A stretch of 64,000 bases of DNA from Rhabdornis inornatus (taxonomy: Eukaryota; Chordata; Aves; Passeriformes; Rhabdornithidae): the NCBI GenBank assembly GCA_013397075.1, contig VWZS01003516.1, positions 558,001-622,000 of the forward strand, given 5' to 3'. Within the stretch, counting starts at the first letter, position 1. Every line of letters begins with the position of its first letter. Both the position numbers and the translations under genes were made by a program. This document shows, piece by piece, positions 11,597 to 24,249 of the stretch. The notes below the pieces were generated by a model that was not told the DNA's origin, did no database searches, and was given only the letters and a program-made list of their open reading frames with translations.

Positions 11597-12127
11597 TGTC
11601 CTGGTTTTGGCTGGGAAAGAGCTGATTTTCACCCTACTAGTTGCTACTGTGTGTTGTTTTGGATTTAGTGTGAGAAAAATATTGATAACACACTGACATT
11701 TTAGCTATTGCTAAGTGGTGCTTACCCTGAATCAAAGGCTTTTCAGCTATAAATGGAGGGGCACAGGAAGATGGGAGGGAACACAGCCAGGACAGATGAC
11801 CCCAGCTGACCAGAGAGATATTCCACACCATATGAGGTCATGCTCAGTACATAAACTGTTGGGAAACCTGGCTGGAGGCCACTGGTCAGGAACTGGCTGG
11901 GCATTGATCAATGAGTGGTGAGCAATTTTGTATATCCAGTTCCTTTATCATTATTATTACTGTCATTATTATTATTGTCTTCCTCTTCTGTCCCATTATC
12001 TCAACCCAGGAATCACTTTTACTTGTCACTTTTGCTCTCATAATTCTCTCTCCCATTCCACTACAGGGCTGGGGGTGAGCAAATGTCTGTGTTGGGCTTC
12101 GTTGCTGACTGGCATTAAACCATGACA
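11597..12127 (+). mobile_element. Solo LTR of an endogenous retrovirus (ERVL-like, songbird type)
   Basis: A 531-bp unit begins TGTCCTGG and ends CCATGACA, which are inverted ends with one mismatch and carry the canonical TG...CA of retroviral LTRs. It is flanked on both sides by the same 5 bases, CCTGT (11592-11596 and 12128-12132), a target-site duplication of the length usual for ERVL-type integration. Inside, TATAAA at 11748-11753 is a candidate U3 promoter, and ATTAAA at 12114-12119, a few bases before the end, could be a poly-A signal. An ATT-rich stretch lies at 11,945-11,975. No gag, pol or env sequence is adjacent, so this is a solo LTR left after recombination between the two LTRs of a former provirus. 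The family name is recalled rather than searched. The boundaries are secure because both ends and the duplication are visible. Confidence 0.9.
11748..11753 (+). promoter_or_regulatory. TATA box of the solo LTR
   Basis: TATAAA lies about 150 bases into the LTR, in the part expected to be U3. It would support initiation rightward into flanking DNA if the LTR is still active, which the sequence cannot show. Confidence 0.45.
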
Positions 12128-12132
12128 CCTGT
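12128..12132. repeat. Target-site duplication, right copy (CCTGT)
   Basis: Exact match of the five bases preceding the LTR. Confidence 0.85.
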
Positions 12133-13627
12133 AAAGTTAATCCTGCCCATAAAACAGAAATCATTGTTAATATTTGCAAATCTCATCGCTGGAATGGAAA
12201 TGGTGACCTGTGGGACCGTCCCACTTTTCAAGCAATTGAAGCATTAAGACATAATTTATGCACTTGAGAAGAAATTTCCATATCACAGAGGTTGCTCTGT
12301 TCCCTGTTATGACTTATGAAGGGTGTAAGTAGCAAATGAAGCCACAGAGATCTGGATTGCGTAAGAACTTGTTTTGACATGTGGAGTGCATCTTATTTAT
12401 GGTGATAGCCCAAATGTACTGATTTAATGCAACTGAACGTTATGACAGGGTTGTCCAGGCCAAGAAAAAAGGCTAAAGAAAGATCATATAATCTTCATTT
12501 CACTATGCATCAAAATACCACATAGCTGTGACACTTAAGACAAGCTGTCAGTGATGCACTGAGATTAATTGTGGGGTTCTTGTAGCATTGATGTGAAAGG
12601 TGGACTATTGGGGAAGGGAGGGACAAAGGGAAAAGACAGTGGGAAGGAAGAACGAAAGCAAGCAAGGAAGTCAGTCCTGGTGGGAATTAAACCTCTTCCC
12701 TCCAGAATCTTTCCTCCCCATTTCTGGCCAGGACCACAGCACCTCAAGGAGCGCAGCACTTGTTCCAATGACTGCAGTTAGCTGAACATTGCTGTGTCTT
12801 TCTGTAAAACAGCATTAAACAAAACCAGAAGAGAATGGATTCATCTTAAATCCCTCCCTCGAACACATTTCAAACCTTATCTGGCATTTACTGTAAGAAC
12901 TCTGGTTAGAATTATTGCAGACATAACTGTCTTTGATACATGCTCTATCCAACTCTATCCACAGGCAAGAGGTTCTAGCACTGAACCCTAGACTTTATAG
13001 ACACATGAGATAGTTTACTTAATTAGAGTCCATAATATATTCCACAAAGATAGTAATCAAAATACCAGCTGGTGATCCCCTGCTCAGCCACTTCTCCTAT
13101 GAATCAAAAATAAATTATTCTTTTTCTCCCTTGTAGGAGAGTGTTGCTGAAAACAAAATACTAAATTTTGCTTTTAGAGCTCTCAAAAGACTAAGCAAGA
13201 TATATTAGCTGTCTGAGGACAAAGAACTTTCTATTCTTGGTGGAATTCTTGTTGGTTTAATTGGGCTTTGTTGAAAAAATAATGTTATTTTAAAGGAGCA
13301 ATGATAAGAGTGTGGGTGTTTTTTTATATACTCAGTCACTGGTGTATTAGAAGTCTGTTGTAGAGTTAATGTTACACATATTTATAATTTTCTGTGATGT
13401 GTATAAACAGTATTTGGGTATTTTAAAAACATATATGAGCATTACTGTAACACGGATGTAACAATTCGGTCAGAATACCTGCATTTGTTCTCTTTGACAG
13501 AGATTGCAGTCTGGGCAGCTGCAGGGAAGATTTTTATCACATCACAGCAAGCCAGGATTCAACCAAGGACTTAAAATTCTCCCACATTCCCCCTTTCACA
13601 GCTCCTTCCAGTTTTTACCATCCTGGC
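12133..13627. other. Unassigned unique sequence with a purine tract
   Basis: No exon or repeat is recognised apart from the polypurine/G-quadruplex motif at about 12,609-12,672. From 13,200 to 13,480 the sequence is strongly AT-rich and without features. Confidence 0.5.
12610..12630 (+). other. G-quadruplex-type motif in a polypurine tract
   Basis: Four runs of three or more G separated by loops of 2, 1 and 5 bases fit the canonical G3+N1-7 pattern. It opens a nearly uninterrupted purine tract reaching about 12,670. No promoter or transcript context is visible. Confidence 0.6.
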
Positions 13628-14012
13628 TCATAGAACCACAGAATATGCTGAACTGGGAGGGACCTACATGGATTATTGAGTGCATCTCCTGGAACTGTGC
13701 AGGGCATGCCAAGAGTCACACCCTGTGCCTGAGAGCATTGTCCAAACCCTCCTTGAGCTCTGCCAGGCTGGAGCTGTGACCACTGCCCTGGGGAGCTGTA
13801 CCAGTGCCCAGCCACCCTATGGATGAAAACCCTTTTCCTAATATCCAACCTAAACCTTCCCTACCCAGCTCCAGCCATTTCTTCAGGTCCTGTCACTGGC
13901 CAGGAGAGTGAAGAGATCAGCACCTGCCCCTCTGCTGCTCCTCATGAGGATGTTGAAACCCCAGCGAGGTCTCCCCTCGGTCTCCTCTCCTGCAGGCTGA
14001 GCAGAGAAGCCT
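13628..14012 (-). mobile_element. CR1 LINE 3' end, antisense (CR1-X/Y-like type)
   Basis: Reading from left to right this is the reverse complement of an avian CR1 3' region. It starts with TCATAGAACCACAGAAT, the complement of the CR1 tail. It continues with CTGGGAGGGACC, a CACACCCTGTGCCTGAGAGC stretch, TCCAAACCCTCCTTGAGCTC, CCTTTTCCTAATATCCAACC and AGGTCTCCCCTCGGTCTCC. These words match the CR1 subtype I associate with the X/Y group. It is the usual 5'-truncated kind of copy and encodes nothing functional. The right boundary is set where this subtype's words stop and a different CR1 type begins. Confidence 0.88.
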
Positions 14013-14192
14013 TGTGCAAACCCACTCCCCGTCAGTTCGAGTCATTCCCTCTTGTTCTATCATTACCTGCCTTGGACAGCCCCTCTCCAGCTCTCTTGTA
14101 GCCACTTCAGGTACTGGAAGGCGCTCTAAGGTGTCCCTGAAGCTTTCTCTTCTGCAGGCTGAACAATCCTCACTCTCTCAGCCTGTCTGCAT
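14013..14192 (-). mobile_element. CR1 LINE internal fragment, antisense, different subtype
   Basis: Directly following the previous copy and in the same orientation are words of another CR1 subtype. They include TCATTCCCTCTTGTTCTATC, CCCCTCTCCAGCTCTCTTGTAG, CTTCAGGTACTGGAAGGC and AGGCTGAACAATCC...CTCTCTCAGCCTGTCT. The part that should carry this copy's own 3' terminus is missing: its place is taken by the X/Y-type piece. The match fades after about 14,192. Confidence 0.8.
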
Positions 14193-16618
14193 GTGTGCCC
14201 TGAAGCTGGGGAGTTTCAGCTGTCTTGCATAGGCAGCTCTCAGTGCCTATAGGCCAGTATGAAGGAAATTCGCCTTCTGTTTCTGTGATTTCCAAAATGC
14301 AGGGCTCTGAGGTGCTCTTGGCAAGCAGCAAGCTCCAGTTCCAGTCCGTATCCTTCACAACCACTGACACTGAGAGTCTGGTTTGGATTTCATCCACAGA
14401 CACAGGATAAACACCAAGGGCTTTCAAATGAGGAGAGGCAGACTGATTCCTATTCTTCTGTAATGAGATCAGCAGTGCAGAATTGGAGAGTAAGCCTGGA
14501 ACCTATGGTTTCGTTCAGACACACAGCACTTCATCTTCCCTCTACTCCACAGAGTCAAGAGGGAGCTCCATCATTGTTAAAACTAAATCACTTTCAAGCT
14601 GATAACTTACCAAGTGTTCTCTTACAGGTCTTTTCCTAAACAGAGTAAATATTTTCCACTTCCTACTGGGTTAATCCCCAGTTGTTAGCATGAAATGACC
14701 AATATGACATAATCTAAAGAAACTGCTGGAAGAAAGGCATTGTAACTCATACCTGTTATTTTGGCTTAATAAGGTTTTCAACATGCATTGCAGTCAATAA
14801 TGTCAGGGTCTTTCCCTGGGAACTTCACTTACTGTGATGCAAGCCCTCTTAGCCCTGCCTTTCCACAGAGAAAGCTTCCTCAGGTCAGGCAGGCTGGATT
14901 TCCTCTCTGGTTGAAATGCTGTTTCCTTCATCTTAATGGCAGAGGAAAGGAAAGAACAACCACACAGTGTTATGAAAAGCAACCTGGCAAGGAGCTGTGC
15001 TCTTGTGCAATGTCTAACTGTTGTCAGCAGGCTATGGTTGAACCTGCCCAAGGAGATCAGAGCTACGAGCCCAGATTCCTCTGTCAGCATAAGCTTTTCA
15101 TTCACACCTTACTACAGTTCCTGACAGCTGCAGCTTCCTTGTCAGATTAAATGTATCAGGATTCTGTGTTTTCAAACCAAGTAAGTTAAAAAAAAAAAAA
15201 AAAAAAAAAAGCTTATTAGAAAACATGCCAGTTGCAAAAAAGGCCAGAATAGTTGTACTGATTTAACAGTCCTAATTGCATCTCATTAATACTGAGAGCA
15301 TGAGAGCAAAGGGTAGGAAGGTGGGGAATCATGAACAACAAGCAAAGCAAGCAATCCTATGCTGTAGGAATACCAAGAAATCCATCACATGTGGCAATAG
15401 CTGTTACTTGTTTGTGGTCTTGTCTAACACAGTCCCAGTGCTTTTCAAACACCTTCACACTGCAAGAAAGGCAAACCCAAAGGGGATGCATTACAAGCCT
15501 GTGGGTGGATGCTGAAGATGTGGGCACCCTCCTTCCCAGCTTGTGGCGAAGTCAGGACAGCCTGGCCAGCACAGGCAGGTGATGAAATCCCTTCCAAACT
15601 CTCCTTTCTGGCTGTGGGGCTGGCTCAGAGCTGGGTTGCAGAGCATCCCTCACAGCTCCATGCCCTGCAGGCAGACAGGCTGCCTGTCTCCCGTGGGGAA
15701 TACCCGCAGTCCGTGGTTCACCTGCAGCCTCTCCTGGTGCCAACAAAATGTCAAGGTTAAACGGAAAGCCATTGTTAAAATGCAGCTTGTGCAGGTGTGC
15801 AGAAACAACATCTTACTTACAGATATTCCTCCTTTGTCTCATCTGCCTAAAAAGCTGACGGGACACTTGCACAACTCCTGTGGGTGGAATCTTTTCTGAA
15901 AATCTCAACCTTGGAGTGACAATGTCCCCAAAGACACATTTCCTCCATATTCAAGCCTTGCCACGGTGTCAACCAAGTGATTCACCCACCTCGCTGAAGA
16001 TACCAATTGTAACACAGCAAGGGCAGTGTGTGGTCTCTATCTGTCAAAACAGACATGGGTGTCACATGGAGCAAATCAAAATCCTCTATCTGTGAGAAAG
16101 TCTTACCTAACTCTATGCCACTGCAAGGGAAATTATTTTGTCTCACCAGAAGGCTGACGGAGACCATTTCAAAAATGGAAAGCTATTTTAACACAAACGA
16201 ATACCTATTATTTATAGAAACAATACACACAGTTTATCATTAGCTCTTCAAAAATCCTGGGCATGATAATAACCAAACATTTCCAAAAGGAGGGTTAGAG
16301 GAGGAGTAAATACAGCATCATATACCAGGCTTTGGTGGTCACGGAGCCAAGCAGTGCCTTCTTTTGCTGTACAACACCATGATTACTCCTACATTTGGCA
16401 TCCATATGCTATACTTGTAAATATGAAAGCTGGGTTATTTGGAATATTTGTGTTTTAAGGAAGCTCAAGTTTTTTTTCCCTTGATGTGTAGAAAACACAG
16501 AATTAGCATGCTTGTATGAACTCACATGTACAATTTGAAAGGGTAAAGGAGTCCCTGCAGTTGTTTTCATATCCATCAGTAGAAATTATTACTTTTTTTA
16601 AAAAAACTGCATTAACAT
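14193..16618. other. Unassigned unique sequence
   Basis: No gene or dispersed repeat is recognised. Overlapping short frames near 15,276-15,900 have no shared motif. A 23-base poly-A run (15,188-15,210) is the only simple repeat. No retrocopy body could be identified upstream of it. Confidence 0.5.
15188..15210 (+). repeat. A23 homopolymer
   Basis: Twenty-three consecutive A residues. This could be a retroposed tail, but I find no target duplication or recognisable element before it. Confidence 0.9.
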
Positions 16619-16682
16619 AGCTATATGGAGTACATAGAGCTATATGGATTCTATAGCCAGCTATATAGTGTATATATAGTAT
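16619..16682 (+). repeat. Imperfect AGCTATAT tandem repeat, three units of 19-21 bp
   Basis: AGCTATATGGAG at 16,619, AGCTATATGGAT at 16,638 and AGCTATATAGTG at 16,659 recur at 19-21 bp spacing, followed by TATATATAGTATA. The block is AT-rich and partly self-complementary (AGCTATA/TATAGCT). Confidence 0.6.
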
Positions 16683-19600
16683 AACCATTAGGTGGGATTC
16701 TAAGAGGTAAAATGAAAATGAAGAGAAGAAAATTGCTTCCTGGAAGAACTTAACCAACTGGTTAAACTGTGATAAAAATCTTCAGAAAATGTAAAACTGA
16801 GCAATGTAGTGAAGATATGACACGCAGGACTGACAGGACCTGTCCACAGCAGAAATTACTTTCACATTAAAGACACAGAAGAGTTTCCTGCAGTGGATCC
16901 CCCTTACAGAGGATGATGGGTGAGGGTCTCATCTCTGTGCAGCTCCTGTGCACAGGCAGGTACAGCCAGAGCTCTGCAGAACAGGAACCCAGATCCTTTT
17001 TGAAGGGTAGCAGCAGACAGCGTGAGAGAAACGGAACCTTTAGTGGAGAATGTTTCTATAAAAGTAGCTCAGAGCGAGCCTGCTGACAAGAAGAGGATCA
17101 AATATTCTCATCCTCCAAAAAAGAAGCTTGGAATCTTATGAAGTATTATCTGTCACTGCATATAGCTTGTTCTTACTAGTGATATTTCTGACAAGGACTG
17201 GTTTCAGTGATCTCTCACTTGAGAAATACATGCAGCCTGTATTATTTTGTTAATTTCTCTCTGACTCAGAGAAGGTTGCAGGTAGAATCTGTAATGATTT
17301 TATTGCAGCCATTCTGTCTTGGACTCTAATCTCAGCAGATCTGAGGGATAAGCACAATCAAGGCAAAAACCTAACCAAAAAGTCTCCAAGGAAAATCCAA
17401 ATGACAAGGAGGGAAAGCGGAATGACTCAGGACTCTTTCCCAAGGGCTACATCTGAATCTGTTCTTTTAACAAGGTTGCAGAGGGCACTGAGCAGTAGAA
17501 TATAGTCTCAGATCAAGCAAGTTTCAGATCTAGCCATTTATAACTATTAGCAAGATGGTATTGCAGGATTGGACTTGTGAGTTACTGTCATGGCTAAGGA
17601 TATTGAATTAGGCATTGAACAAACTTAGAACTGAAGACAGTCTATGGGGATAAAAAGGTTACAGGGGATATTCTAAAGAAAATAAAAAGGAGCTTTAGGA
17701 AAGTTCCTCTCCTTCACAGTCCTTTCTCACACATCCAAACAGCTCCATTTTCATACTGATTGGAGCCCGTTTGATGGCATCAGTTTTTTAATTGTGAGGC
17801 CACTTGCCTCTGCTTGAAAAGAAATGGTGTTTTGGCAAACGAATGGCAAACCTCATTTTAGGATCTCTGGCTGAAGAGTACTTCTCAAAAATATTAACAT
17901 AATTTGGTGCTGTCATTTCTAAAGCATCTCTTTAATGAGGGGAGTTGTTTACCGGCAACTGAGGCAGGCGCTGCTATCGCAGAGATCATTTATATTTCAC
18001 AACGCTGTCAAATCCTGACAAGCAGCAGATTGTAACAGGATGGCTCCTGCTTTTTGATGCAATGTTTGGTACTCTCCTCTCACATGTGAACGGGCTCTCT
18101 GTTTGTACCTTGTCAAACAAGGGGAGAGCAGTTCAGGGAAGGGGGTAGGTGCTTCTACTCAGCCTGACACATTCAATTTACATCAGTTATGCTTGCAGTG
18201 GGGTAAACATTTTCTAAAAGAGGCTGTTAGCAATTGCAGTGGTCATCTCAGCACATTATTGATATTCTTTTGCCACACCACCAGCCTGCAGTCACTCACA
18301 TCAGACAGCCAGGGAGGATTTTGCTGCCAGCATGTCCTCAGTGCTAACAGTGTGCTGGCTAATGGTTGGATTCAATCTTAGAAGCCTCAACAATTCTAGG
18401 ATTTTCACTGTAGCCAGGGGGAACAGTTCCCTGTGTCCCTAGCCAAGCCAGTACTTCACTTTGTCAGAGCCCCAAGGCAGGGGCTTTATAGCAGCTGGAA
18501 CTGCAGCAGCCAGACTGTCTCAGTTTAAGCAACCTGAAGGATTTAAGAGACCACTTGAGCACTTTGAAGCCCAGAAAGCTCTGCAGCCCAGTCTCCTCAC
18601 AGGTGGCAGGCAATGCAAATCTGATGAAGGCAAGGAAAGGCACTAACAAAAGCTAGAGGGCATCTTGGCTATCCAGGCCATATTCACAGATCCTCTGTGA
18701 GCTCTTGGACTCACTCAAAAGAGCTTTTCATGAAGTCCAGTGGAAAAATGCTCACCTCTGGGCTATTTCCTGCAGAGTCTGGTATTACAGGAGCTGGGCA
18801 GCGAGCTCACAGCAACCGAGCAATCTGCCAAGCTAGCAGGTTTCAAATGGAACTGAACCGAGCAGAAGCTCAGATGCAGCTTGCCAGAATGAAATGGCCC
18901 AACTGCAGAAATAGCTGGAGCAACAGTTTAGGAGGTATAAATCATATCTCCCTCCTGAGCCACTCTCCTCATGCTCACCAGGGTGGCTGTGCTGGGCAAG
19001 CAGGTTTTCTGCTCTCCTACTGACACAGACTTGTGGAGCTCCAGCCTGGCGCCCCTTTGCAAGGCTCAGCAGCACTCCAGCAATGCGAAGGCAGCTGAGG
19101 TAATCGAGGAGTACAGATTTTACAGTATTGTCTGCAGTTCAGCAGTTAGCTGGTACATAAAGGCTCTGCTTTCATTCGTGGCCAGTGCTGGCAGAAGGCC
19201 TGCATTATGCCCTTTCATTTCAGACAAAGGCTCTCACACTGCAGTCTCCGGTGTGGAGAAATCTTTTGTACGGCAGAGCCAGTGGGAGAAGGAGCCTTCT
19301 GGTCCCTGTGCTCCTTCTGCAGGGAGATTATAAAGAAAACCTCTTCCTTCTGCACATGGGCCAGATGAAGAACTGAAGCAATAATGCCTTTTTATCACAG
19401 TAATTACAGTGCCCATTGTTTTAATGACAGTGTTGTTGGGAAACAGGCATAGACCACAGTCCCAAGGAGTTGTTCCAGTGTACACAAATAAACGATTTTA
19501 TTATATTGATGTCAGATTAGATGGACCACTCAGCCTTAGCTATACTACCATTTCCCCCACAATTCTTTGTGCCTGTGTGTATTCATTTTATTTAACAAGA

Positions 19601-22600
19601 TTATGCAAACTACCCGGTCTGGGAGGAGACAAAAGGCCACTTTCTCTGGAGAACTTCCTTTGGGACTGGCAACAACAGGCTGAGATGGGCAAGGGGGACC
19701 GACCTTGTCTGACCACAGTGCTGCCTGTTTAGTGGGGTTGTTTACTGGGGAACAATACTCTGCTCATAGGAAATGTGAGGAGAATGGCTATTTTCTGTTA
19801 TTTCTCTAAACTGGACATTTCCAGCACACTCAAACACACCTTTGTCTAGGCACTTGTGGATGTGCTACCAGCCAGAAACCCATAGAGAAGCCTCTACAGA
19901 CTGAAAAGTCCTGGGTTTAAGCAAATTTGGTTTATAAAAGAAATAAAGAAAACTGGTGATGAAGCAAAATCCAGCTTTAAGGACTAAAACCAGTGGTGGA
20001 AGACATTAATGCCAATGAGGAGTGCTACAGATAGCTGGCAAGACATGGTGTGACATGTAAGAACATATCTGAGAAAGAGATTTCAGGAAAGGGTCTTAAT
20101 CAGGACACTGTCTCAGTCACAGGGTGGGAATCTCAAATGCTCTATGGGGTCTGTGGGGTGGGGAGCACTACCTACCTCTCACATATAAAAAAGTTCAAGG
20201 AGCAGCCATATACTCTGAGTGAGGTGGACTTTTTCTTTTCATCACTAGGGACAGATAGGAGTCTGCAGAGGCTCCTGCTCCCCTGGGATGGCAGGAGCCA
20301 CCTCTGACAATGTTCCCTGCCCTCCTCTGATTTTGGAGAGAGCCCACCGGACCATCATTTGCTGGACATTGGCTTTCAGATAGCCAAAGTTTGTCACAGG
20401 GAGCCCCATGTGGAGCAGTTTATATGTGAAGACTTTATTACCCCAGACTTTTCTGCAGGCCAAGATAAGGCAGATCACTGCTTTCTAAGAAAACTCATGG
20501 AGCAGATTTCTGAGCCACAGACCTCAATTCATCAGAGGAAAAATTAGAAAATTAGAGGAATCACAAAGCCTGGGAGATACTATTGTAGCAATGTAGGAGG
20601 AGGTCACTGGCAAACCCTTGCATAACTGTCAGTAGGTTCATCTGGAATTGACTGCACGCAAAATCTGATACGGGAGAAAATCAGGAAATAATTAACAGAT
20701 AGCAGCATAATTAATGCAATCAAGATGAGTTTATGGAAAATAAGTCCAGTCATAATGCTGTCTTCCTTGGGACAAGTATGTCTGAGGAAGTTAACTTTGC
20801 TGACATCAGATACCTCCTCTGGATACTCCAGCGAGAAGTTGAAATCCACACTAAAAAAAGGCCTTTGTAAAATTACTCTGAATTTAGGGAAAAAACAGTG
20901 AGATTTGCAAGAGGAACCTCAAGAAGGTTTGGTCACAATAAGAGATTAGTTCATCTCATCCTATTGAGAAGGACTCTATATTCAGGTGCACAGAGAGTAC
21001 CTTGGCCCAATGGTGGAGCTAAACTGAAATTAAAAGTAGAGTCAGACACAGTGAATGTGCTTTTAATATGGCAGATACCTATGTTAGAGAACAGTTTGTC
21101 CACTTATATGATGATTTATCTGTCTTGTATGAAGTATCCCAAATTTCCAAAAGATGCGATGTAATTTGGATTTTTTTTGCCACCTACTTGCTTTGACTAC
21201 ACCCTAAATGCACTGTCTTTGATAAGCCACAGCCATGAGTTACAGCTCCACAGTGCAGGTGGAATCAAGGGAAAGCTGATTTTCCACAGCCCTCTGAGTT
21301 TGGATAGCACTGGGAAGAGCCCATCTGCTGATCAAACCCAGCACTGCTTGAATGATGTGACTTTGATTTACAAAAGAAAACCCCACCAATATTGCACTTG
21401 TGCAGCTTTCACCACAGATCCTCCAGTCCTTAATTGCTTTTGACCTTACCCACAAATGGAAAGGGCACCTTAGGATTTGGCTTATTAACCACTATCGCAG
21501 CAAGCCCTCGGGTAGTAATGGAGAGTAATTGATATCATTCCAAGCTCACAATAATTTGTGTCACTGGGATCAAATGTTGGGCAATTTCAAGGGAATTTAG
21601 CTCACAGATTGTACAGGGGAGGGGGATGTTGGTTTGGTTGTGGTTTGTTGTGCTTTTTGGTTTTTATTTTTTTTTCAATTGCCACCCTGAAATTAACAAT
21701 CACAAATTTATTTGGGTTTACTTCTATTACAACTTTTATTAGACTAAGCAAAGGGAACCACATTAATTTTGCCATTTTCAGAGGATAATCTTGTTGGTAA
21801 CACATAGAAAAACTAGGCATCTTTTTCTGTGTAACATTCATAGATTTTAAAAATACAAATTCTTCAACTTTCCAAAATTTCATTTTTGTTTATTCCAGGC
21901 CAAACACTTCAGGAAACCTACCTGACCCCATCCAGTAGCAATTTTTAAAAAGTGAGAGTTGAAAAATCTTTCCATTTGTAAGATTTTTCTGTGCTTTAAG
22001 ATCCTTGTTTATAATTTGAAGCAGTTAGCTTGAACTCACAGCCACCAGATATTTCTGCTCAGGAAGCTTTCATGGCATGAAGAAGTAAAAATCTCAAGTA
22101 ACCACTTTTTGCACAGCAAAAAAAAAAACCACCAAGACAGCAAACCATCATCTATAACTTTGAAAAAGATGTGCTGTTGCACAATAACAAGTTTTAAGTG
22201 GTGGAGGGACCAGCCAACCAGCCCTCAGCACAGAAAGGTGACACTCAGAGTTTTAGGAGGAGCTCAGCAGCCTTGCCCGTGCTTTCAGGGATCTGGCAGG
22301 GAACAAGGTGCCTCCCTCGATTTGCAAGGAGCTGGTTTCAGGGTGGACACACTGCCTTGATGCTGGGCTTTGCCTCAGGCAAGCCATACATGCAGGATGT
22401 GGTTTTTAACAGAACTAGGCTGCCTGTCAATTGAGGACCACAGTGTTTCATCTCTGGAGCATCTCTCTCTACCTCTCCCAGCAACACAGACCTTTGCTAG
22501 AGGTGCCTGTGAGGAAAACACATTCAGTCCAACTGGGAAAAGTGTTGTGGCTACTGGTGCTGCCAAGAAACCCCTTCTGCTGCCCAGGGAGGGCTGGCCA

Positions 22601-24249
22601 GGGCAGCAGGGAGTGAGCCCAGCTCACACACACAAATCCTTCACTCCCTGGACAAGTCGAGCTGAATCCTGCCTCCAGAGGGATTATAAAACCTGTCCTT
22701 ATCTGGAATTTTTCTTTGAGGAGAGAGGGAAAATAACATGCACGTTTCCCAGTATGTGCAGGGAGAATTAAATTAAATGATGAAACATAAAATTACTTTT
22801 TTTTCCCCAAGCAATATTTTTTGTTTGTTTGTTTTTCTAAAAAGCCCACAACCCCCCTTCAGTTCCATCCTTCTGGATTATTTAGGAAAATAATGTGACA
22901 AAACTATCTTTCAGAGCACCAACCCCATACACTTGCCAAGACAGGAAAGCATTGTTCTTGACGCATCTAATTTTAATTTCACACTACCCTTCACCTTCAC
23001 AGCAAATAATTTCACATACACGCTATAATTAGCAATGGGGAAACCTCAGCAGATTTTGAGTCTGGCTTCTGTTTAAAAAAGGAAAAATCTGGATGTTTTA
23101 TCTAAACCTCATGAGAATAAAAACATAGGAAATTGGAAAGCCCTTCATACGAACAAGGTTTTTTATAAGGCTTCTTGCTTGTTTCAGTTTCAGTCTGAGA
23201 TGGAAACCAGAAATGACAGAATTTCCCTGGACATTTCTGAGCCATTATATGGAGACAGCTCTAGAAGAGAGATCTTAAAATGGAATTGAATACAGACTTT
23301 AACTGCTTTTCATTTTTCCTGATTCCTGGCCTAGACAAAACTCTTCCTAACCATATATATTTGAAATAATGTTGCAAAAATAATTTTCTTCGCTGCAGTT
23401 TTACCACTAAGGCCACAAAGTTTTCCATGAGAATGATGCTCTAAGCAAAAAAAAAAAATATTTTTAGAGAAGAAAACTAAATATTTGTGGAAGAAAATCA
23501 GTTTTGTAGATAATTTCCATTTTCTTTTGTAGGAAAAAAAATTAAACCATCAAAACTATTGTGGAAGGTTCAATGTTATTCTTGAAGGGGAGGGAAAATG
23601 GACAACAGCTTTCCAGAGAATGGAAAGATTTGCAGCCAAGTTCAGCAGAGGCAGAGATCTGGGTCCTGGGACGTGAGGTTGGGGAAGAAACAGGAGAGAC
23701 ACCAATGCCCACTTGCACTGTCTTTTGCCAACAGGGCTGGCTGAGAAAGGTGCTGTCAGGGTATCCTGCATCCTGCAGGCAGGATGTGAAATTGGCACAA
23801 CCATCCCAGCTCGGTAACTGCCAAGCCAAAAAGCTTAGCTTCAGCTTTTCCACAGGTGGGTTTTCTGGAAAAAAACTTCCCACTAAAGGAAAAAAAAAAG
23901 TAAGGGAAAAAAATTAAAACTACGGGGGAAAAAAGGACATAAAGAAATAGATAATCTGGGTTTTTTCCTCCAATTCAGTACATCACTCTCCTGCCACCTC
24001 TGCCCATCCCATTATCCCGCAATGTACTGCTACCTGGTGAGTCCTTTCTCTCCCTGCATCCCCTGTGTCCTCCTCACCTTCCTCCCTTACAAACTGCAGC
24101 GTGTCACTGAGGCATTGACACCTCTCCAGCTCCTGCCACACCCCCAGATTTCATTTTCCTTCCACCCAGAAACGTGCTCAGCTCATCACCACCAGCTCCC
24201 TCCCCTCCATAAGGCTCCTTGCTCAGCCTGCCCAACTCCACACAGCCAG
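16683..24249. other. Unassigned unique sequence
   Basis: There are over 7 kb without a recognisable exon, RNA gene or dispersed repeat. It includes the block at about 17,930-18,110 described separately, a short A run at 22,119-22,128 and a (GTTT)n-like stretch near 22,820-22,834. From 23,950 to 24,240 the plus strand is C/T-rich and leads into the minisatellite. Confidence 0.5.
17930..18110. other. Candidate conserved noncoding block
   Basis: In a CpG-poor neighbourhood this stretch keeps several CpGs (in ACCGG, GGCGC, ATCGC, AACGC and AACGG) amid AT-rich words such as CATTTATATTTCACAACGC, with no repeat signature and no long frame. This combination is common in vertebrate conserved noncoding elements. 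It is an inference from composition only. Confidence 0.2.

Noticed and set aside
11597..12127. Full endogenous provirus
   Set aside because: Only one LTR is present, with its duplication directly on both sides, so no internal genes remain.
14020..14050. GTTCGAGTC resembling a tRNA box B
   Set aside because: It lies inside a CR1 fragment whose own sequence explains it, and no box A or cloverleaf is nearby.
22370..22771. 133-codon plus-strand frame
   Set aside because: It has no domain, no defensible splice sites and overlapping frames of similar quality in other phases, so it is treated as chance.
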